Numbered from the stretch's first letter, positions 37,442-51,247 are shown. The stretch is 64,000 nt of DNA from Lotus japonicus (GCF_012489685.1 NC_080046.1:34373176-34437175); one strand, 5' to 3'. The notes: generated by a model from the letters alone, not told the origin. Made by a program: numbers and translations.

Positions 37442-38989
37442 GGGGAAATCTGTTAAAATAGAAAACGGAACCTACTGTTGAATTTAGAAGGTTAATTCGG
37501 CTGCAAACTTCAAACAGCCATAACTTTTGCCTTGGAACCAATAATTGAGCATATTTTATATGTTTCTGCGGTAGAAGAAGCTACTTTATTCACCTGCCAG
37601 CCGACTTTAAACGGGGGAAAGTTGGTAAAATAGAAAACGGAACCTACAGGTTTAATTTTGAAGGTTAATTCGGATGCAAACTTCAAACAGCCATAACTTT
37701 TGCCTTGGAACCCATAATTGAACATATTTTACATGTTTCTGGGGTCGAAGAAGCTATTTCATTCACCTGCCAGCCGAATTAAACGGGGATATCGGCAAAA
37801 ATAGAAATCGGAACCTACAGGTTGAACTTTGAAGCTTAATTCGGCTGCAAACTTCAAACAGCCATAACTTTTGCCTTGGAACCCATAATTGAGCATATTT
37901 TATATGTTTCTGCGGTAGAAGAAGCTACTTTATTCACCTGCCAGCCGAATTAAACGGGGATATCGGCAAAAATAGATATCGGAACCTATTGGTTGAATTT
38001 TGAAGGTTAATTCGGCTGCAGACTTCAAACAGCCATAACTTTTGCCTTGGAACCCATAATTGAGCATATTTTATATGTTTCTGCGGTAGAAGAAGCTACT
38101 TTATTCAATTGCCAGCCGAATTAAACGGGGGAAATCTGTTAAAATAGAAAACGGAACCTACTGGTTGAATTTAGAAGGTTAATTCGGCTGCAAACTTCAA
38201 ACAGCCATAACTTTTGCCTTGGAACCCATAATTGAGCTTATTTTATATGTTTTCTGCGGTAGAAGAAGCTACTTTATTCACCTGCCAGCCGAATTAAACA
38301 GGGGATATCGGAAAACAGGAAATCGGAACCAATTGATAGAATTTTGAAGGTTAATTCGGCTGCAGACTTCAAACAGCCATAACTTTTGCCCCGGAACCCA
38401 GAATTGAGCATATTTTTTATGTTTTTGGGGTAGAAGAAGCTATTATATTCAACTGCCAAGCCGAATTAAACGGGGGAAACCGGTAAAAATATAAATCGGA
38501 ACCTACAGGTTGAATTTTTGAAGGTTAATTCGGCTGCAAACTTCAAACAGCCATAACTTTTGCCCCGGAACCCAGAATTGAGCATATTTTATATGTTTCT
38601 GCGGTAGAAGAAGCTACTTTATTCACCTGTCAGCCGAATTAAACAGGGGAAAGTGGTTAAAATAGAAAACGGAACCTACAGGTTGAATTTTGAAGGTTAA
38701 TTCGGATGCAAACTTCAAACAGCCATAACTTTTGCCTTGGAACCCATAATTGAGCATATTTTACATGTTTCTGGGGTAGAAAAAGCTATTTCATTCACCT
38801 GCCAGCCGAATTAAACGGGGGATATCGGCAAAAATAGAAATCGGAACCTACAGGTTGAACTTTGAAGCTTAATTCGGCTGCAAACTTCAAACAGCCATAA
38901 CTTTTGCCTTGGAACCCATAATTGAGCATATTTTATATGTTTCTGCTGTAGAAGAAGCTACTTTATTCAATTGCCAGCCGAATTAAACG
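37442..38989 (+). repeat. 9-mer HOR right of the gap (about 1549-bp step)
   Basis: CCGACTTTAAACGG (37601, 39150), GGGGTCGAAGAAG and CGGATGC (37671, 39220) recur at 1549 bases. This stretch has an unusual number of one-base homopolymer differences from its sister copy, listed in the findings. Confidence 0.8.
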
Positions 38990-40538
38990 GGGGAAATCTG
39001 TTAAAATAGAAAACGGAACCTACTGGTTGAATTTAGAAGGTTAATTCGGCTGCAAACTTCAAACAGCCATAACTTTTGCCTTGGAACCAATAATTGAGCA
39101 TATTTTATATGTTTCTGCGGTAGAAGGAGCTACTTTATTCACCTGCCAGCCGACTTTAAACGGGGGAAAGTGGTTAAAATAGAAAACGGAACCTACAGGT
39201 TTAATTTTGAAGGTTAATTCGGATGCAAACTTCAAACAGCCATAACTTTTGCCTTGGAACCCATAATTGAACATATTTTACATGTTTCTGGGGTCGAAGA
39301 AGCTATTTCATTCACCTGCCAGCCGAATTAAACGGGGGATATCGGCAAAAATAGAAATCGGAACCTACAGGTTGAACTTTGAAGCTTAATTCGGCTGCAA
39401 ACTTCAAACAGCCATAACTTTTGCCTTGGAACCCATAATTGAGCATATTTTATATGTTTCTGCGGTAGAAGAAGCTACTTTATTCACCTGCCAGCCGAAT
39501 TAAACGGGGGATATCGGAAAAAATAGATATCGGAACCTATTGGTTGAATTTTGAAGGTTAATTCGGCTGCAGACTTCAAACAGCCATAACTTTTGCCTTG
39601 GAACCCATAATTGAGCATATTTTATATGTTTCTGCGGTAGAAGAAGCTACTTTATTCAATTGCCAGCCGAATTAAACGGGGGAAATCTGTTAAAATAGAA
39701 AACGGAACCTACTGGTTGAATTTAGAAGGTTAATTCGGCTGCAAACTTCAAACAGCCATAACTTTTGCCTTGGAACCCATAATTGAGCTTATTTTATATG
39801 TTTCTGCGGTAGAAGAAGCTACTTTATTCACCTGCCAGCCGAATTAAACAGGGGATATCGGAAAAAACAGGAAATCGGAACCAATTGATAGAATTTTGAA
39901 GGTTAATTCGGCTGCAGACTTCAAACAGCCATAACTTTTGCCCCGGAACCCAGAATTGAGCATATTTTTTATGTTTTTGGGGTAGAAGAAGCTATTATAT
40001 TCAACTGCCAGCCGAATTAAACGGGGGAAACCGGTAAAAATATAAATCGGGACCTACAGGTTGAATTTTGAAGGTTAATTCGGCTGCAAACTTCAAACAG
40101 CCATAACTTTTGCCCCGGAACCCAGAATTGAGCATATTTTATATGTTTCTGCGGTAGAAGAAGCTACTTTATTCACCTGTCAGCCGAATTAAACAGGGGA
40201 AAGTGGTTAAAATAGAAAACGGAACCTACAGGTTGAATTTTGAAGGTTAATTCGGATGCAAACTTCAAACAGCCATAACTTTTGCCTTGGAACCCATAAT
40301 TGAGCATATTTTACATGTTTCTGGGGTAGAAGAAGCTATTTCATTCACCTGCCAGCCGAATTAAACGGGGGATATCGGCAAAAATAGAAATCGGAACCTA
40401 CAGGTTGAACTTTGAAGCTTAATTCGGCTGCAAACTTCAAACAGCCATAACTTTTGCCTTGGAACCCATAATTGAGCATATTTTATATGTTTCTGCGGTA
40501 GAAGAAGCTACTTTATTCACCTGCCAGCCGAATTAAAC
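38990..40538 (+). repeat. 9-mer HOR, next copy
   Basis: Copy of the preceding 9-mer, with a cleaner sequence. It includes GAGCTTATTTTATATG near 39787, ATTGATAG at 39884 and CGGATGC at 40253. The right boundary is approximate. Confidence 0.75.
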
Positions 40539-42134
40539 GGGGATATCGGCTAAAATAGATATCGGAACCTATTGGTTGAATTTTGAAGGTTAATTCGGCT
40601 GCAGACTTCAAACAGCCATAACTTTTGCCTTGGAACCCATAATTGAGCATATTTTATATGTTTCTGCTGTAGAAGAAGCTACTTTATTCAATTGCCAGCC
40701 GAATTAAACGGGGGAAATCTGTTAAAATAGAAAACGGAACCTACTGGTTGAATTTAGAAGGTTAATTCGGCTGCAAACTTCAAACAGCCATAACTTTTGC
40801 CTTGGAACCAATAATTGAGCATATTTTATATGTTTCTGCGGTAGAAGAAGCTACTTTATTCACCTGCCAGCCGAATTAAACAGGGGATATCGGAAAAACA
40901 GGAAATCGGAACCAACTGATAGAATTTTGAAGGTTAATTCGGCTGCAGACTTCAAACAGCCATAACTTTTGCCCCGGAACCCAGAATTGAGCATATTTTT
41001 TATGTTTTTGGGGTAGCAGAAGCTATTATATTCAACTGCCAGCCGAATTAAACGGGGGAAACCGGTAAAAATATAAATCGGAACCTACAGGTTGAATTTT
41101 GAAGGTTAATTCGGCTGCAAACTTCAAACAGCCATAACTTTTTCCCGGAACCCAGAATTGAGCATATTTTATATGTTTCTGCGGTAGAAGAAGCTACTTT
41201 ATTCACCTGTCAGCCGAATTAAACAGGGGAAAGTGGTTAAAATAGAAAACGGAACCTACAGGTTGAATTTTGAAGGTTAATTCGGATGCAAACTTCAAAC
41301 AGCCATAACTTTTGCCTTGGAACCCATAATTGAGCATATTTTACATGTTTCTGGGGTAGAAGAAGCTATTTCATTCACCTGCCAGCCGAATTAAACGGGG
41401 GATATCGGCAAAAATAGAAATCGGAACCTACAGGTTGAACTTTGAAGCATAATTCGGCTGCAAACTTCAAACAGCCATAACTTTTGCCTTGGAACCCATA
41501 ATTGAACATATTTTATATGTTTCTGCGGTAGAAGAAGCTACTTTATTCACCTGCCAGCCGAATTAAACGGGGGATATCGGCAAAAATAGATATCGGAACC
41601 TATTTGTTGAATTTTGAAGGTTAATTCGGCTGCAGACTTCAAACGGCCATAACTTTTGCCTTGGAACCCATAATTGAGCATATTTTATATGTTTCTGCGG
41701 TAGAAGAAGCTACTTTATTCAATTGCCAGCCGAATTAAACGGGGGAAATCTGTTAAAATAGAAAACGGAACCTACTGGTTGAATTTAGAAGGTTAATTCG
41801 GCTGCAAACTTCAAACAGCCATAACTTTTGCCTTGGAACCCATAATTGAGCTTATTTTATATGTTTCTGCGGTAGAAGAAGCTACTTTATTCACCTGCCA
41901 GCCGAATTAAACGGGGGATATCGGCAAAAATAGATATCGGAACCTACTGGTTGAACTTTGAAGCTTAATTCGGCTGCAAACTTCAAACAGCCATAACTTT
42001 TGCCTTGGAACCCATAATTGAGCATATTTTATATGTTTCTGCGGTAGAAGAAGCTACTTTATTCACCTGCCAGCCGAATTAAACGGGGGATATCGGCTAA
42101 AATAGATATCGGAACCTATTGGTTGAATTTTGAA
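40539..42134 (+). repeat. Monomers with 6-mer spacing
   Basis: CGGATGC recurs at 40253 and 41283 (six monomers), with the series ATTCAACTGCC class, AAAGTGG class, GAACTTTGAAGC class and class A in the same order. GGCTAAAATAGATATCGG is a local mark (near 40549 and 42091). Confidence 0.75.
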
Positions 42135-42478
42135 GGTTAATTCGGCTGCAGACTTCAAACAGCCATAACTTTTGCCTTGGAACCCATAATTGAGCATATT
42201 TTATATGTTTCTGCTGTAGAAGAAGCTACTTTATTCAATTGCCAGCCGAATTAAACGTGGGAAATCTGTTAAAATAGAAAACGGAACCTACTGGTTGAAT
42301 TTAGAAGGTTAATTCTGCTGCAAACTTCAAACAGCCATAACTTTTGCCTTGGAACCCATAATTGAGCATATTTTATATGTTTCTGCTGTAGAAGAAGCTA
42401 CTTTATTCAATTGCCAGCCGAATTAAACGTGGGAAATCTGTTAAAATAGAAAACGGAACCTACTGGTTGAATTTAGAA
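42135..42478 (+). repeat. Single-monomer tandem duplication
   Basis: Two neighbouring class A monomers share CTGCTGTAG, AAACGTGGG (42252, 42424) and the following TTCTGCTGC (after 42307 and after 42479), 172 bases apart. These marks are rare elsewhere, so one monomer was duplicated next to itself. Confidence 0.8.
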
Positions 42479-45400
42479 GGTTAATTCTGCTGCAAACTTC
42501 AAACAGCCATAACTTTTGCCTTGGAACCAATAATTGAGCATATTTTATATGTTTCTGCGGTAGAAGAAGCTACTTTATTCACCTGCCAGCCGAATTAAAC
42601 AGGGGATATCGGAAAAAATGGGAAATCGGAACCGATAGAATTTTGAAGGTTAATTCGGCTGCAGACTTCAAACAGCCATAACTTTTGCCCCAGAACCCAG
42701 AATTGAGCATATTTTTTATGTTTTTGGGGTAGCAGAAGCTATTATATTCAACTGCCAGGCGAATTAAACGGGGGAAACCGGTAAAAATATAAATCGGAAC
42801 CTACTGGTTGAATTTTGAAGGTTAATTCGGCTGCAAACTTCAAACAGCCATAATTTTTTCCCGGAACCCAGAATTGAGCATATTTTATATGTTTCTGCGG
42901 TAGAAGAAGCTACTTTATTCACCTGTTAGCCGAATTAAACGGGGGAAAGTGGTTAAAATAGAAAACGGAACCTAGAGGTTGAATTTTGAAGGTTAATTCG
43001 GATGCAAACTTCAAACAGCCATAACTTTTGCCTTGGAACCCATAATTGAGCATATTTTATATGTTTCTGCGGTAGAAGAAGCTACTTTATTCAATTGCCA
43101 GCCGAATTAAACGGGGGATATCGGCAAAAATAGAAATCGGAACCTACAGGTTGAACTTTGAAGCTTAATTCGGCTGCAAACTTCAAACAGCCATAACTTT
43201 TGCCTTGGAACCCATAATTGAGCATATTTTATATGTTTCTGCGGTAGAAGAAGCTACTTTATTCACCTGCCAGCCGAATTAAACGGGGGATATCGGCTAA
43301 AATAGATATCGGAACCTATTGGTTGAATTTTGAAGGTTAATTCGGCTGCAGACTTCAAACAGCCATAACTTTTGCCTTGGAACCCATAATTGAGCATATT
43401 TTATATGTTTCTGCTGTAGAAGAAGCTACTTTATTCAATTGCCAGCCGAATTAAACGGGGGAAATCTGTTAAAATAGAAAACGGAACCTACTAGTTGAAT
43501 TTAGAAGGTTAATTCGGCTGCAAACTTCAAACAGCCATAACTTTTGCCCCGGAACCCAGAATTGAGTATATTTTTTATGTTTTTGGGGTAGCAGAAGCTA
43601 TTATATTCAACTGCCAGCCGAATTAAACGGGGGAAACCGGTAAAAATATAAATCGGAACCTACAGGTTAAATTTTGAAGGTTAATTCGGCTGCAAATTTC
43701 AAACAGCCATAACTTTTTCCCGGAACCCAGAATTGAGCATATTTTATATGTTTCTGCGGTAGAAGAAGCTACTTTATTCACCTGTCAGCCGAATTAAACG
43801 GGAGAAAGTGGTTAAAATAGAAAACGGAACCTACAGGTTGAATTTTGAAGGTTAATTCGGATGCAAACTTCAAACAGCCATAACTTTTGCCTTGGAACCC
43901 ATAATTGAGCATATTTTACATGTTTCTGGGGTAGAAGAAGCTATTTCATTCACCTGCCAGCCGAATTAAACGGGGGATATCGGCAAAAATAGAAATCGGA
44001 ACCTACAGGTTGAACTTTGAAGCTTAATTCGGTTGCAAACTTCAAACAGCCATAACTTTTGCCTTGGAACCCATAATTGTGCATATTTTATATGTTTCTG
44101 CGGTAGAAGAAGCTACTTTATTCACCTGCCAGCCGAATTAAACGGGGGATATCGGCAAAAATAGATATCGGAACCTAATGGTTGAATTTTGAAGGTTAAT
44201 TCGGCTGCAGACTTCAAACAGCCATAACTTTTGCCTTGGAACCCATAATTGAGCATATTTTATATGTTTCTGCGGTAGAAGAAGCTACTTTATTCAATTG
44301 CCAGCCGAATTAAACGAGGGAAATCTGTTAAAATAGAAAACGGAACCTACTGGTTGAATTTAGAAGGTTAATTCGGCTGCAAACTTCAAACAGCCATAAC
44401 TTTTGCCTTGGAACATATAATTGAGCATATTTTATATGTTTCTGCGGTAGAAGAAGCTACTTTATTCACCTGCCAGCCGAATTAAACGGGGGAAAGTGGT
44501 TAAAATAGAAAACGGAACCTACAGGTTGAATTTTGAAGGTTAATTCGGCTGCAGACTTCAAACAGCCATAACTTTTGCCTTGGAACCCATAATTGAGCAT
44601 ATTTTATATGTTTCTGCGGTAGAAGAAGCTACTTTATTCAATTGCCAGCCGAATTAAACGGGGGAAATCTGTTAAAATAGAAAACGGAACCTACTGGTTG
44701 AATTTAGAAGGTTAATTCGGCTGCAAACTTCAAACAGCCATAACTTTTGCCTTGGAACCAATAATTGAGCATATTTTATATGTTTCTGCGGTAGAAGAAG
44801 CTACTTTATTCACCTGCCAGCCGAATTAAACAGGGGATATCGGAAAAACAGGAAATCGGAACCAACTGATAGAATTTTGAAGGTTAATTCGGCTGCAGAC
44901 TTCAAACAGCCATAACTTTTGCCCCGGAACCCAGAATTGAGCATATTTTTTATGTTTTTGGGGTAGAAGAAGCTATTATATTCAACTGCCAGCCGAATTA
45001 AACGGGGGAAACCGGTAAAAAAATAAATCGGAACCTACAGGTTGAATTTTGAAGGTTAATTCGGCTGCAAACTTCAAACAGCCATAACTTTTGCCCCGGA
45101 ACCCAGAATTGAGCATATTTTATATGTTTCTGCGGTAGAAGAAGCTACTTTATTCACCTGTCAGCCGAATTAAACGGGAGAAACTGGTTAAAATAGAAAA
45201 CGGAACCTACAGGTTGAATTTTGAAGGTTAATTCGGCTGCAAACTTCAAACAGCCATAACTTTTGCCTTGGAACCCATAATTGAGCATATTTTACATGTT
45301 TCTGGGGTAGAAGAAGCTATTTTATTCACCTGCCAGCCGAATTAAACGGGGGATATCGGCAAAAATAGAAATCGGAACCAACTGATAGAATTTTGAAGGT

Positions 45401-45569
45401 TAATTCGGCTGCAGACTTCAAACAGCCATAACTTTTGCCCCGGAACCCATAATTGAGCATATTTTATATGTTTCTACGGTAGAAGAAGCTACTTTATTCA
45501 CCTGTCAGCCGAATTAAACGGGGGAAAGTGGTTAAAATAGAAAACGGAACCTACAGGTTGAATTTTGAA
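42479..45569 (+). repeat. Mixed monomers, HOR order partly kept
   Basis: About 18 monomers of the ATTCAACTGCC, AAAGTGG, GAACTTTGAAGC and A classes. One carries a short deletion (GGAACCGATAG near 42625, lacking about four bases of the usual GGAACCAACTGATAG). CGGATGC occurs at 42999 and 43858 (five monomers). No foreign sequence. Confidence 0.7.
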
Positions 45570-46257
45570 GGTTAATTCGGCTGCAAACTTCAAACAACCA
45601 TAACTTTTGTCTTGGAACCCATAATTGAGCATATTTTACATGTTTCTGGGGTAGAAGAAGCTATTTTATTCACCTGCCAGCCGAATTAAACGGGGGATAT
45701 CGGCAAAAATAGAAATCGGAACCTACAGGTTGAACTTTGAAGCTTAATTCTGCTGCAAACTTCAAACAGCCATAACTTTTGCCTTGGAACCCATAATTGA
45801 GCATATTTTATATGTTTATGGGGTAGAAGAAGCTACTTTATTCACCTGCCAGCCGAATTAAACGGGGGATATCGGCAAAAATAGATATCGGAACCTACTG
45901 GTTGAATTTTGAAGGTTAATTCGGCTGCAGACTTCAAACAGCCTTAACTTTTTCCCCGGAACCCAGAATTGAGCATATTTTATTTGTTTTTATGGTAGAA
46001 GAAGCTACTTTATTCAATTTCCAGCCGAATTAAACGGGGGAAATCGGTTAAAATAGAAAACGGAACCTACTGGTTGAATTTAGAAGGTTAATTCGGCTGC
46101 AAACTTCAAACAGCCATAACTTTTGTCTTGGAACCCATAATTGAGCATATTTTATATGTTTCTGCGGTAGAAGAAGCTACTTTATTCAATTGCCAGCCGA
46201 ATTAAACGGGGGAAATCGGTTAAAATTGAAAACGGAACCTACTGGTTGAATTTAGAA
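45570..46257 (+). repeat. 4-mer block repeated 3442 bp away, copy 1
   Basis: Four monomers (688 bp) match 49012-49699 at a constant shift of 3442 bases (20 monomers). Marks: AACAACCATAACTTTTGTC, TTAATTCTGCTGC, CAGCCTTAACTTTTTCCCC, CAATTTCCAGCC and AAAATTGAAAACGG. The 6-mer pair at 46430-48495 lies between the copies. Confidence 0.83.
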
Positions 46258-46429
46258 GGTTAATTCGGCTGCAAACTTCAAACAGCCATAACTTTTGCCT
46301 TGGAACCCATAATTGAGCATATTTTATATGTTTCTGCGGTAGAAGAAGCTTCTTTATTCAATTGCCAGCCGAATTAAACGGGGGAAATCGGTTAAAATAG
46401 AAAACGGAACCTACTGGTTGAATTTAGAA

Positions 46430-47462
46430 GGTTAATTCGGCTGCAAACTTCAAACAGCCATAACTTTTGCCTTGGAACCCATAATTGAGCATATTTTATA
46501 TGTTTCTGCGGTAGAAGAAGCTACTTTATTCACCTGCCAGCCGAATTAAACAGGGGATATCGGAAAAACAGGAAATCGGAACCAACTGATAGAATTTTGA
46601 AGGTTAATTCGGCTGCAGACTTCAAACAGCCATAACTTTTGCCCCGGAACCCAGAATTGAGCATATTTTTTATGTTTTTGGGGTAGAAGAAGCTATTATA
46701 TTCAACTGCCAGCCGAATTAAACGGGGGAAACCGGTAAAAATATAAATCGGAACCTACAAGTTAAATTTTGAAGGTTAATTCGGCTGCAAATTTCAAACA
46801 GCCATAACTTTTGCCCCGGAACCCAGAATTGAGCATATTTTATATGTTTCTACGGTAGAAGAAGCTACTTTATTCACCTGTCAGCCGAATTAAACGGGGG
46901 AAAGTGGTTAAAATAGAAAACGGAACCTACAGGTTGAATTTTGAAGGTTAATTCGGATGCAAACTTCAAACAGCCATAACTTTTGCCTTTGGAACCCATA
47001 ATTGAGCATATTTTACATGTTTCTGGGGTAGAAGAAGCTATTTCATTCACCTGCCAGCCGAATTAAACGGGGGATATCGGCAAAAATAGAAATCGGAACC
47101 TACAGGTTGAACTTTGAAGCTTAATTCGGCTGCAAACTTCAAACAGCCATAACTTTTGCCTTGGAACCCATAATTGAGAATATTTTATATGTTTCTGCGG
47201 TAGAAGAAGCTACTTTATTCACCTACCAGCCGAATTAAACGGGGGATATCGGCCAAAATAGATATCGGAACCTATTGGTTGAATTTTGAAGGTTAATTCG
47301 GCTGCAGACTTCAAACAGCCATAACTTTTGCCTTGGAACCCATAATTGAGCATATTTTATATGTTTCTGCGGTAGAAGAAGCTACTTTATTCAATTGCCA
47401 GCCGAATTAAACGGGGGAAATCTGTTAAAATAGAAAACGGAACCTACTGGTTGAATTTAGAA
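46430..47462 (+). repeat. 6-mer HOR, copy 1 (1033 bp)
   Basis: Starts at a monomer boundary and repeats from 47463. The unit is 6 x 172 plus one base from a longer T run (GCCTTTGGAACC near 46985 and 48018). Other shared marks: TTGAGAATATTTTATATG, CACCTACCAGCC and TTTCTACGG. Confidence 0.88.
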
Positions 47463-48495
47463 GGTTAATTCGGCTGCAAACTTCAAACAGCCATAACTTT
47501 TGCCTTGGAACCCATAATTGAGCATATTTTATATGTTTCTGCGGTAGAAGAAGCTACTTTATTCACCTGCCAGCCGAATTAAACAGGGGATATCGGAAAA
47601 ACAGGAAATCGGAACCAACTGATAGAATTTTGAAGGTTAATTCGGCTGCAGACTTCAAACAGCCATAACTTTTGCCCCGGAACCCAGAATTGAGCATATT
47701 TTTTATGTTTTTGGGGTAGAAGAAGCTATTATATTCAACTGCCAGCCGAATTAAACGGGGGAAACCGGTAAAAATATAAATCGGAACCTACAGGTTGAAT
47801 TTTGAAGGTTAATTCGGCTGCAAACTTCAAACAGCCATAACTTTTGCCCCGGAACCCAGAATTGAGCATATTTTATATGTTTCTACGGTAGAAGAAGCTA
47901 CTTTATTCACCTGTCAGCCGAATTAAACGGGGGAAAGTGGTTAAAATAGAAAACGGAACCTACAGGTTGAATTTTGAAGGTTAATTCGGATGCAAACTTC
48001 AAACAGCCATAACTTTTGCCTTTGGAACCCATAATTGAGCATATTTTACATGTTTCTGGGGTAGAAGAAGCTATTTCATTCACCTGCCAGCCGAATTAAA
48101 CGGGGGATATCGGCAAAAATAGAAATCGGAACCTACAGGTTGAACTTTGAAGCTTAATTCGGCTGCAAACTTCAAACAGCCATAACTTTTGCCTTGGAAC
48201 CCATAATTGAGAATATTTTATATGTTTCTGCGGTAGAAGAAGCTACTTTATTCACCTACCAGCCGAATTAAACGGGGGATATCGGCAAAAATAGATATCG
48301 GAACCTATTGGTTGAATTTTGAAGGTTAATTCGGCTGCAGACTTCAAACAGCCATAACTTTTGCCTTGGAACCCATAATTGAGCATATTTTATATGTTTC
48401 TGCGGTAGAAGAAGCTACTTTATTCAATTGCCAGCCGAATTAAACGGGGGAAATCGGTTAAAATTGAAAACGGAACCTACTGGTTGAATTTAGAA
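47463..48495 (+). repeat. 6-mer HOR, copy 2 (1033 bp)
   Basis: Second copy of the preceding unit. Its last monomer reads AAATCGGTTAAAATTG instead of AAATCTGTTAAAATAG and resembles the monomers near 46210 and 49660, so the right junction is a switch to another copy. Confidence 0.87.
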
Positions 48496-51247
48496 GGTTA
48501 ATTCGGCTGCAAACTTCAAACAGCCATAACTTTTGCCCCGGAACCCAGAATTGAGCATATTTTTTATGTTTTTTGGGTAGAAGAAGCTATTATATTCAAC
48601 TGCCAGCCGAATTAAACGGGGGAAACCGGTAAAAATATAAATCGGAACCTACAGGTTGAATTTTGAAGGTTAATTCGGCTGCAAACTTCAAACAGCCATA
48701 ACTTTTGCCCCGGAACCCAGAATTGAGCATATTTTATATGTTTCTGCGGTAGAAGAAGCTACTTTATTCACCTGTTAGCCGAATTAAACGGGGTAAAGTG
48801 GTTAAAATAGAAAACGGAACCTACAGGTTGAATTTTGAAGGTTAATTCGGCTGCAAACTTCAAACAGCCATAAATTTTGCCTTGGAACCCATAATTGAGC
48901 ATATTTTACATGTTTCTGCGGTAGAAGAAGCTACTTGATTCACCTGCCAGCCGAATTAAACGGGGGAAACCGGTAAAAATATAAATCGGAACCTACAGGT
49001 TGAATTTTGAAGGTTAATTCAGCTGCAAACTTCAAACAACCATAACTTTTGTCTTGGAACCCATAATTGAGCATATTTTACATGTTTCTGGGGTAGAAGA
49101 AGCTATTTTATTCACCTGCCAGCCGAATTAAACGGGGGATATCGGCAAAAATAGAAATCGGAACCTACAGGTTGAACTTTGAAGCTTAATTCTGCTGCAA
49201 ACTTCAAACAGCCATAACTTTTGCCTTGGAACCCATAATTGAGCATATTTTATATGTTTATGGGGTAGAAGAAGCTACTTTATTCACCTGCCAGCCGAAT
49301 TAAACGGGGGATATCGGCAAAAATAGATATCGGAACCTACTGGTTGAATTTTGAAGGTTAATTCGGCTGCAGACTTCAAACAGCCTTAACTTTTTCCCCG
49401 GAACCCAGAATTGAGCATATTTTATTTGTTTTTATGGTAGAAGAAGCTACTTTATTCAATTTCCAGCCGAATTAAACGGGGGAAATCGGTTAAAATAGAA
49501 AACGGAACCTACTGGTTGAATTTAGAAGGTTAATTCGGCTGCAAACTTCAAACAACCATAACTTTTGTCTTGGAACCCATAATTGAGCATATTTTATATG
49601 TTTCTGCGGTAGAAGAAGCTACTTTATTCAATTGCCAGCCGAATTAAACGGGGGAAATCGGTTAAAATTGAAAACGGAACCTACTGGTTGAATTTAGAAG
49701 GTTAATTCGGCTGCAAACTTCAAACAGCCATAACTTTTGCCCCGGAACCCAGAATTGAGCATATTTTTTATGTTTTTTGGGTAGAAGAAGCTATTATATT
49801 CAACTGCCAGCCGAATTAAACGGGGGAAACCGGTAAAAATATAAATCGGAACCTACAGGTTGAATTTTGAAGGTTAATTCGGCTGCAAACTTCAAACAGC
49901 CATAACTTTTGCCCCGGAACCCATAATTGAGCATATTTTATATGTTTCTGGGGTAGAAGAAGCTATTTTATTCAACTGCCAGCCGAATTAAACGGTGGAA
50001 ACCGGTAAAAATATAAATCGGAACCTACAGGTTGAATTTTGAAGGTTAATTCGGCTGCAAACTTCAAACAGCCATAACATTTGCCTTGGAACCCATAATT
50101 GAGCATATTTTATATGTTTATGGGGTAGAAGAAGCTACTTTATTCACCTGCCAGCCGAATTAAACGGGGGATATCGGCAAAAATAGATATCGGAACCTAC
50201 TGGTTGAATTTTGAAGGTTAATTCGGCTGCAAACTTCAAACAGCGATAACTTTTTCCCCGGAACCCAGAATTGAGCATATTTTATTTGTTTTTATGGTAG
50301 AAGAAGCTACTTTATTCAATTGCCAGCCGAATTAAACGGGGGAAATCGATTAATATAGAAAACGGAACCTATTGGTTGAATTTAGAAGGTTAATTCGGTT
50401 GCAAACTTCAAACAGCCATAACTTTTGCCTTGGAACCCATAATTGAGCATATTTTATATGTTTCTGCGGTAGAAGAAGCTACTTGATTCACCTGCCAGCC
50501 GAATTAAACGGGGGAAACCGGTAAAAATATAAATCGGAACCTACAGGTTGAATTTTGAAGGTTAATTCGGCTGGAAACTTCAAACAGCCATAACTTTTGC
50601 CTTGGAACCCATAATTGAGCATATTTTATATGTTTTTGGTGTAGAAGAAGCTACTTTATTCACCTGTCAGCCGAATTAAACGTGGGATACCGGTAAAAAT
50701 ATAAATCGGAACCTACAGGTTGAATTTTGAAGGTTAATTCGGCTACAAACTTCAAACAGCCATAACTTTTGCCTTGGAACCCATAATTGAGCATATTTTA
50801 TATGTTTCTGGGGTAGAAGAAGCTACTTTATTCACCTGCCCGCCGAATTAAACGGGGGATATCGGCAAAAATAGATATCGGAACCTATTGGTTGAATTTT
50901 GAAGGTTAATTCGGCTGCAAACTTCAAACAGCCATAACTTTTTCCCCGGAACCCAGAATTGAGCATATTTTATTTGTATTTATGGTTGAAGAAGCTACTT
51001 GATTCAATTGCCAGCCGAATTAAACGGGAGAAATCGGTTAAAATAGAAAACGGAACCTACTGGTTGAATTTAGAAGGTTAATTCGGCTGCAAACTTCAAA
51101 CAGCCATAACTTTTGCCTTGGAACCCATAACTGAGCATATTTTATATGTTTCTGCGGTAGAAGAAGCTACTTTATTCAATTGCCAGCCGAATTAAACGGG
51201 GGAAATCGGCAAAAATTGATATCGGAACCTACTGGTTGAATTTTGAA
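48496..51247 (+). repeat. 16-mer HOR, copy 1 (2752 bp)
   Basis: Starts at 48496; the matching start is 51248. The first part shares CACCTGTTAGCC with GGGGTAAAGTGG and CATAAATTTTGCC (48771, 51523: 2752 apart). The last part shares GGTGG or GGTGAAAACC, CATAACATTTGCC, ACAGCGATAAC and CGATTAATATAG (50347, 53096: 2749 apart). The middle differs more and contains the second copy of the 4-mer block. Confidence 0.8.
49012..49699 (+). repeat. 4-mer block repeated 3442 bp away, copy 2
   Basis: Counterpart of 45570-46257. Both ends fall on monomer boundaries at the same shift. One noted difference is ACAACCATAAC near 49552 against ACAGCCATAAC near 46112. Confidence 0.83.

Noticed and set aside
37167..37541. 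ORFs reading through the N gap and nearby minus-strand ORFs (37510-37725, 38274-38459, 39059-39274)
   Set aside because: Two run through unknown bases. The others sit in satellite and mostly depend on one-base indels in the region of doubtful sequence beside the gap.
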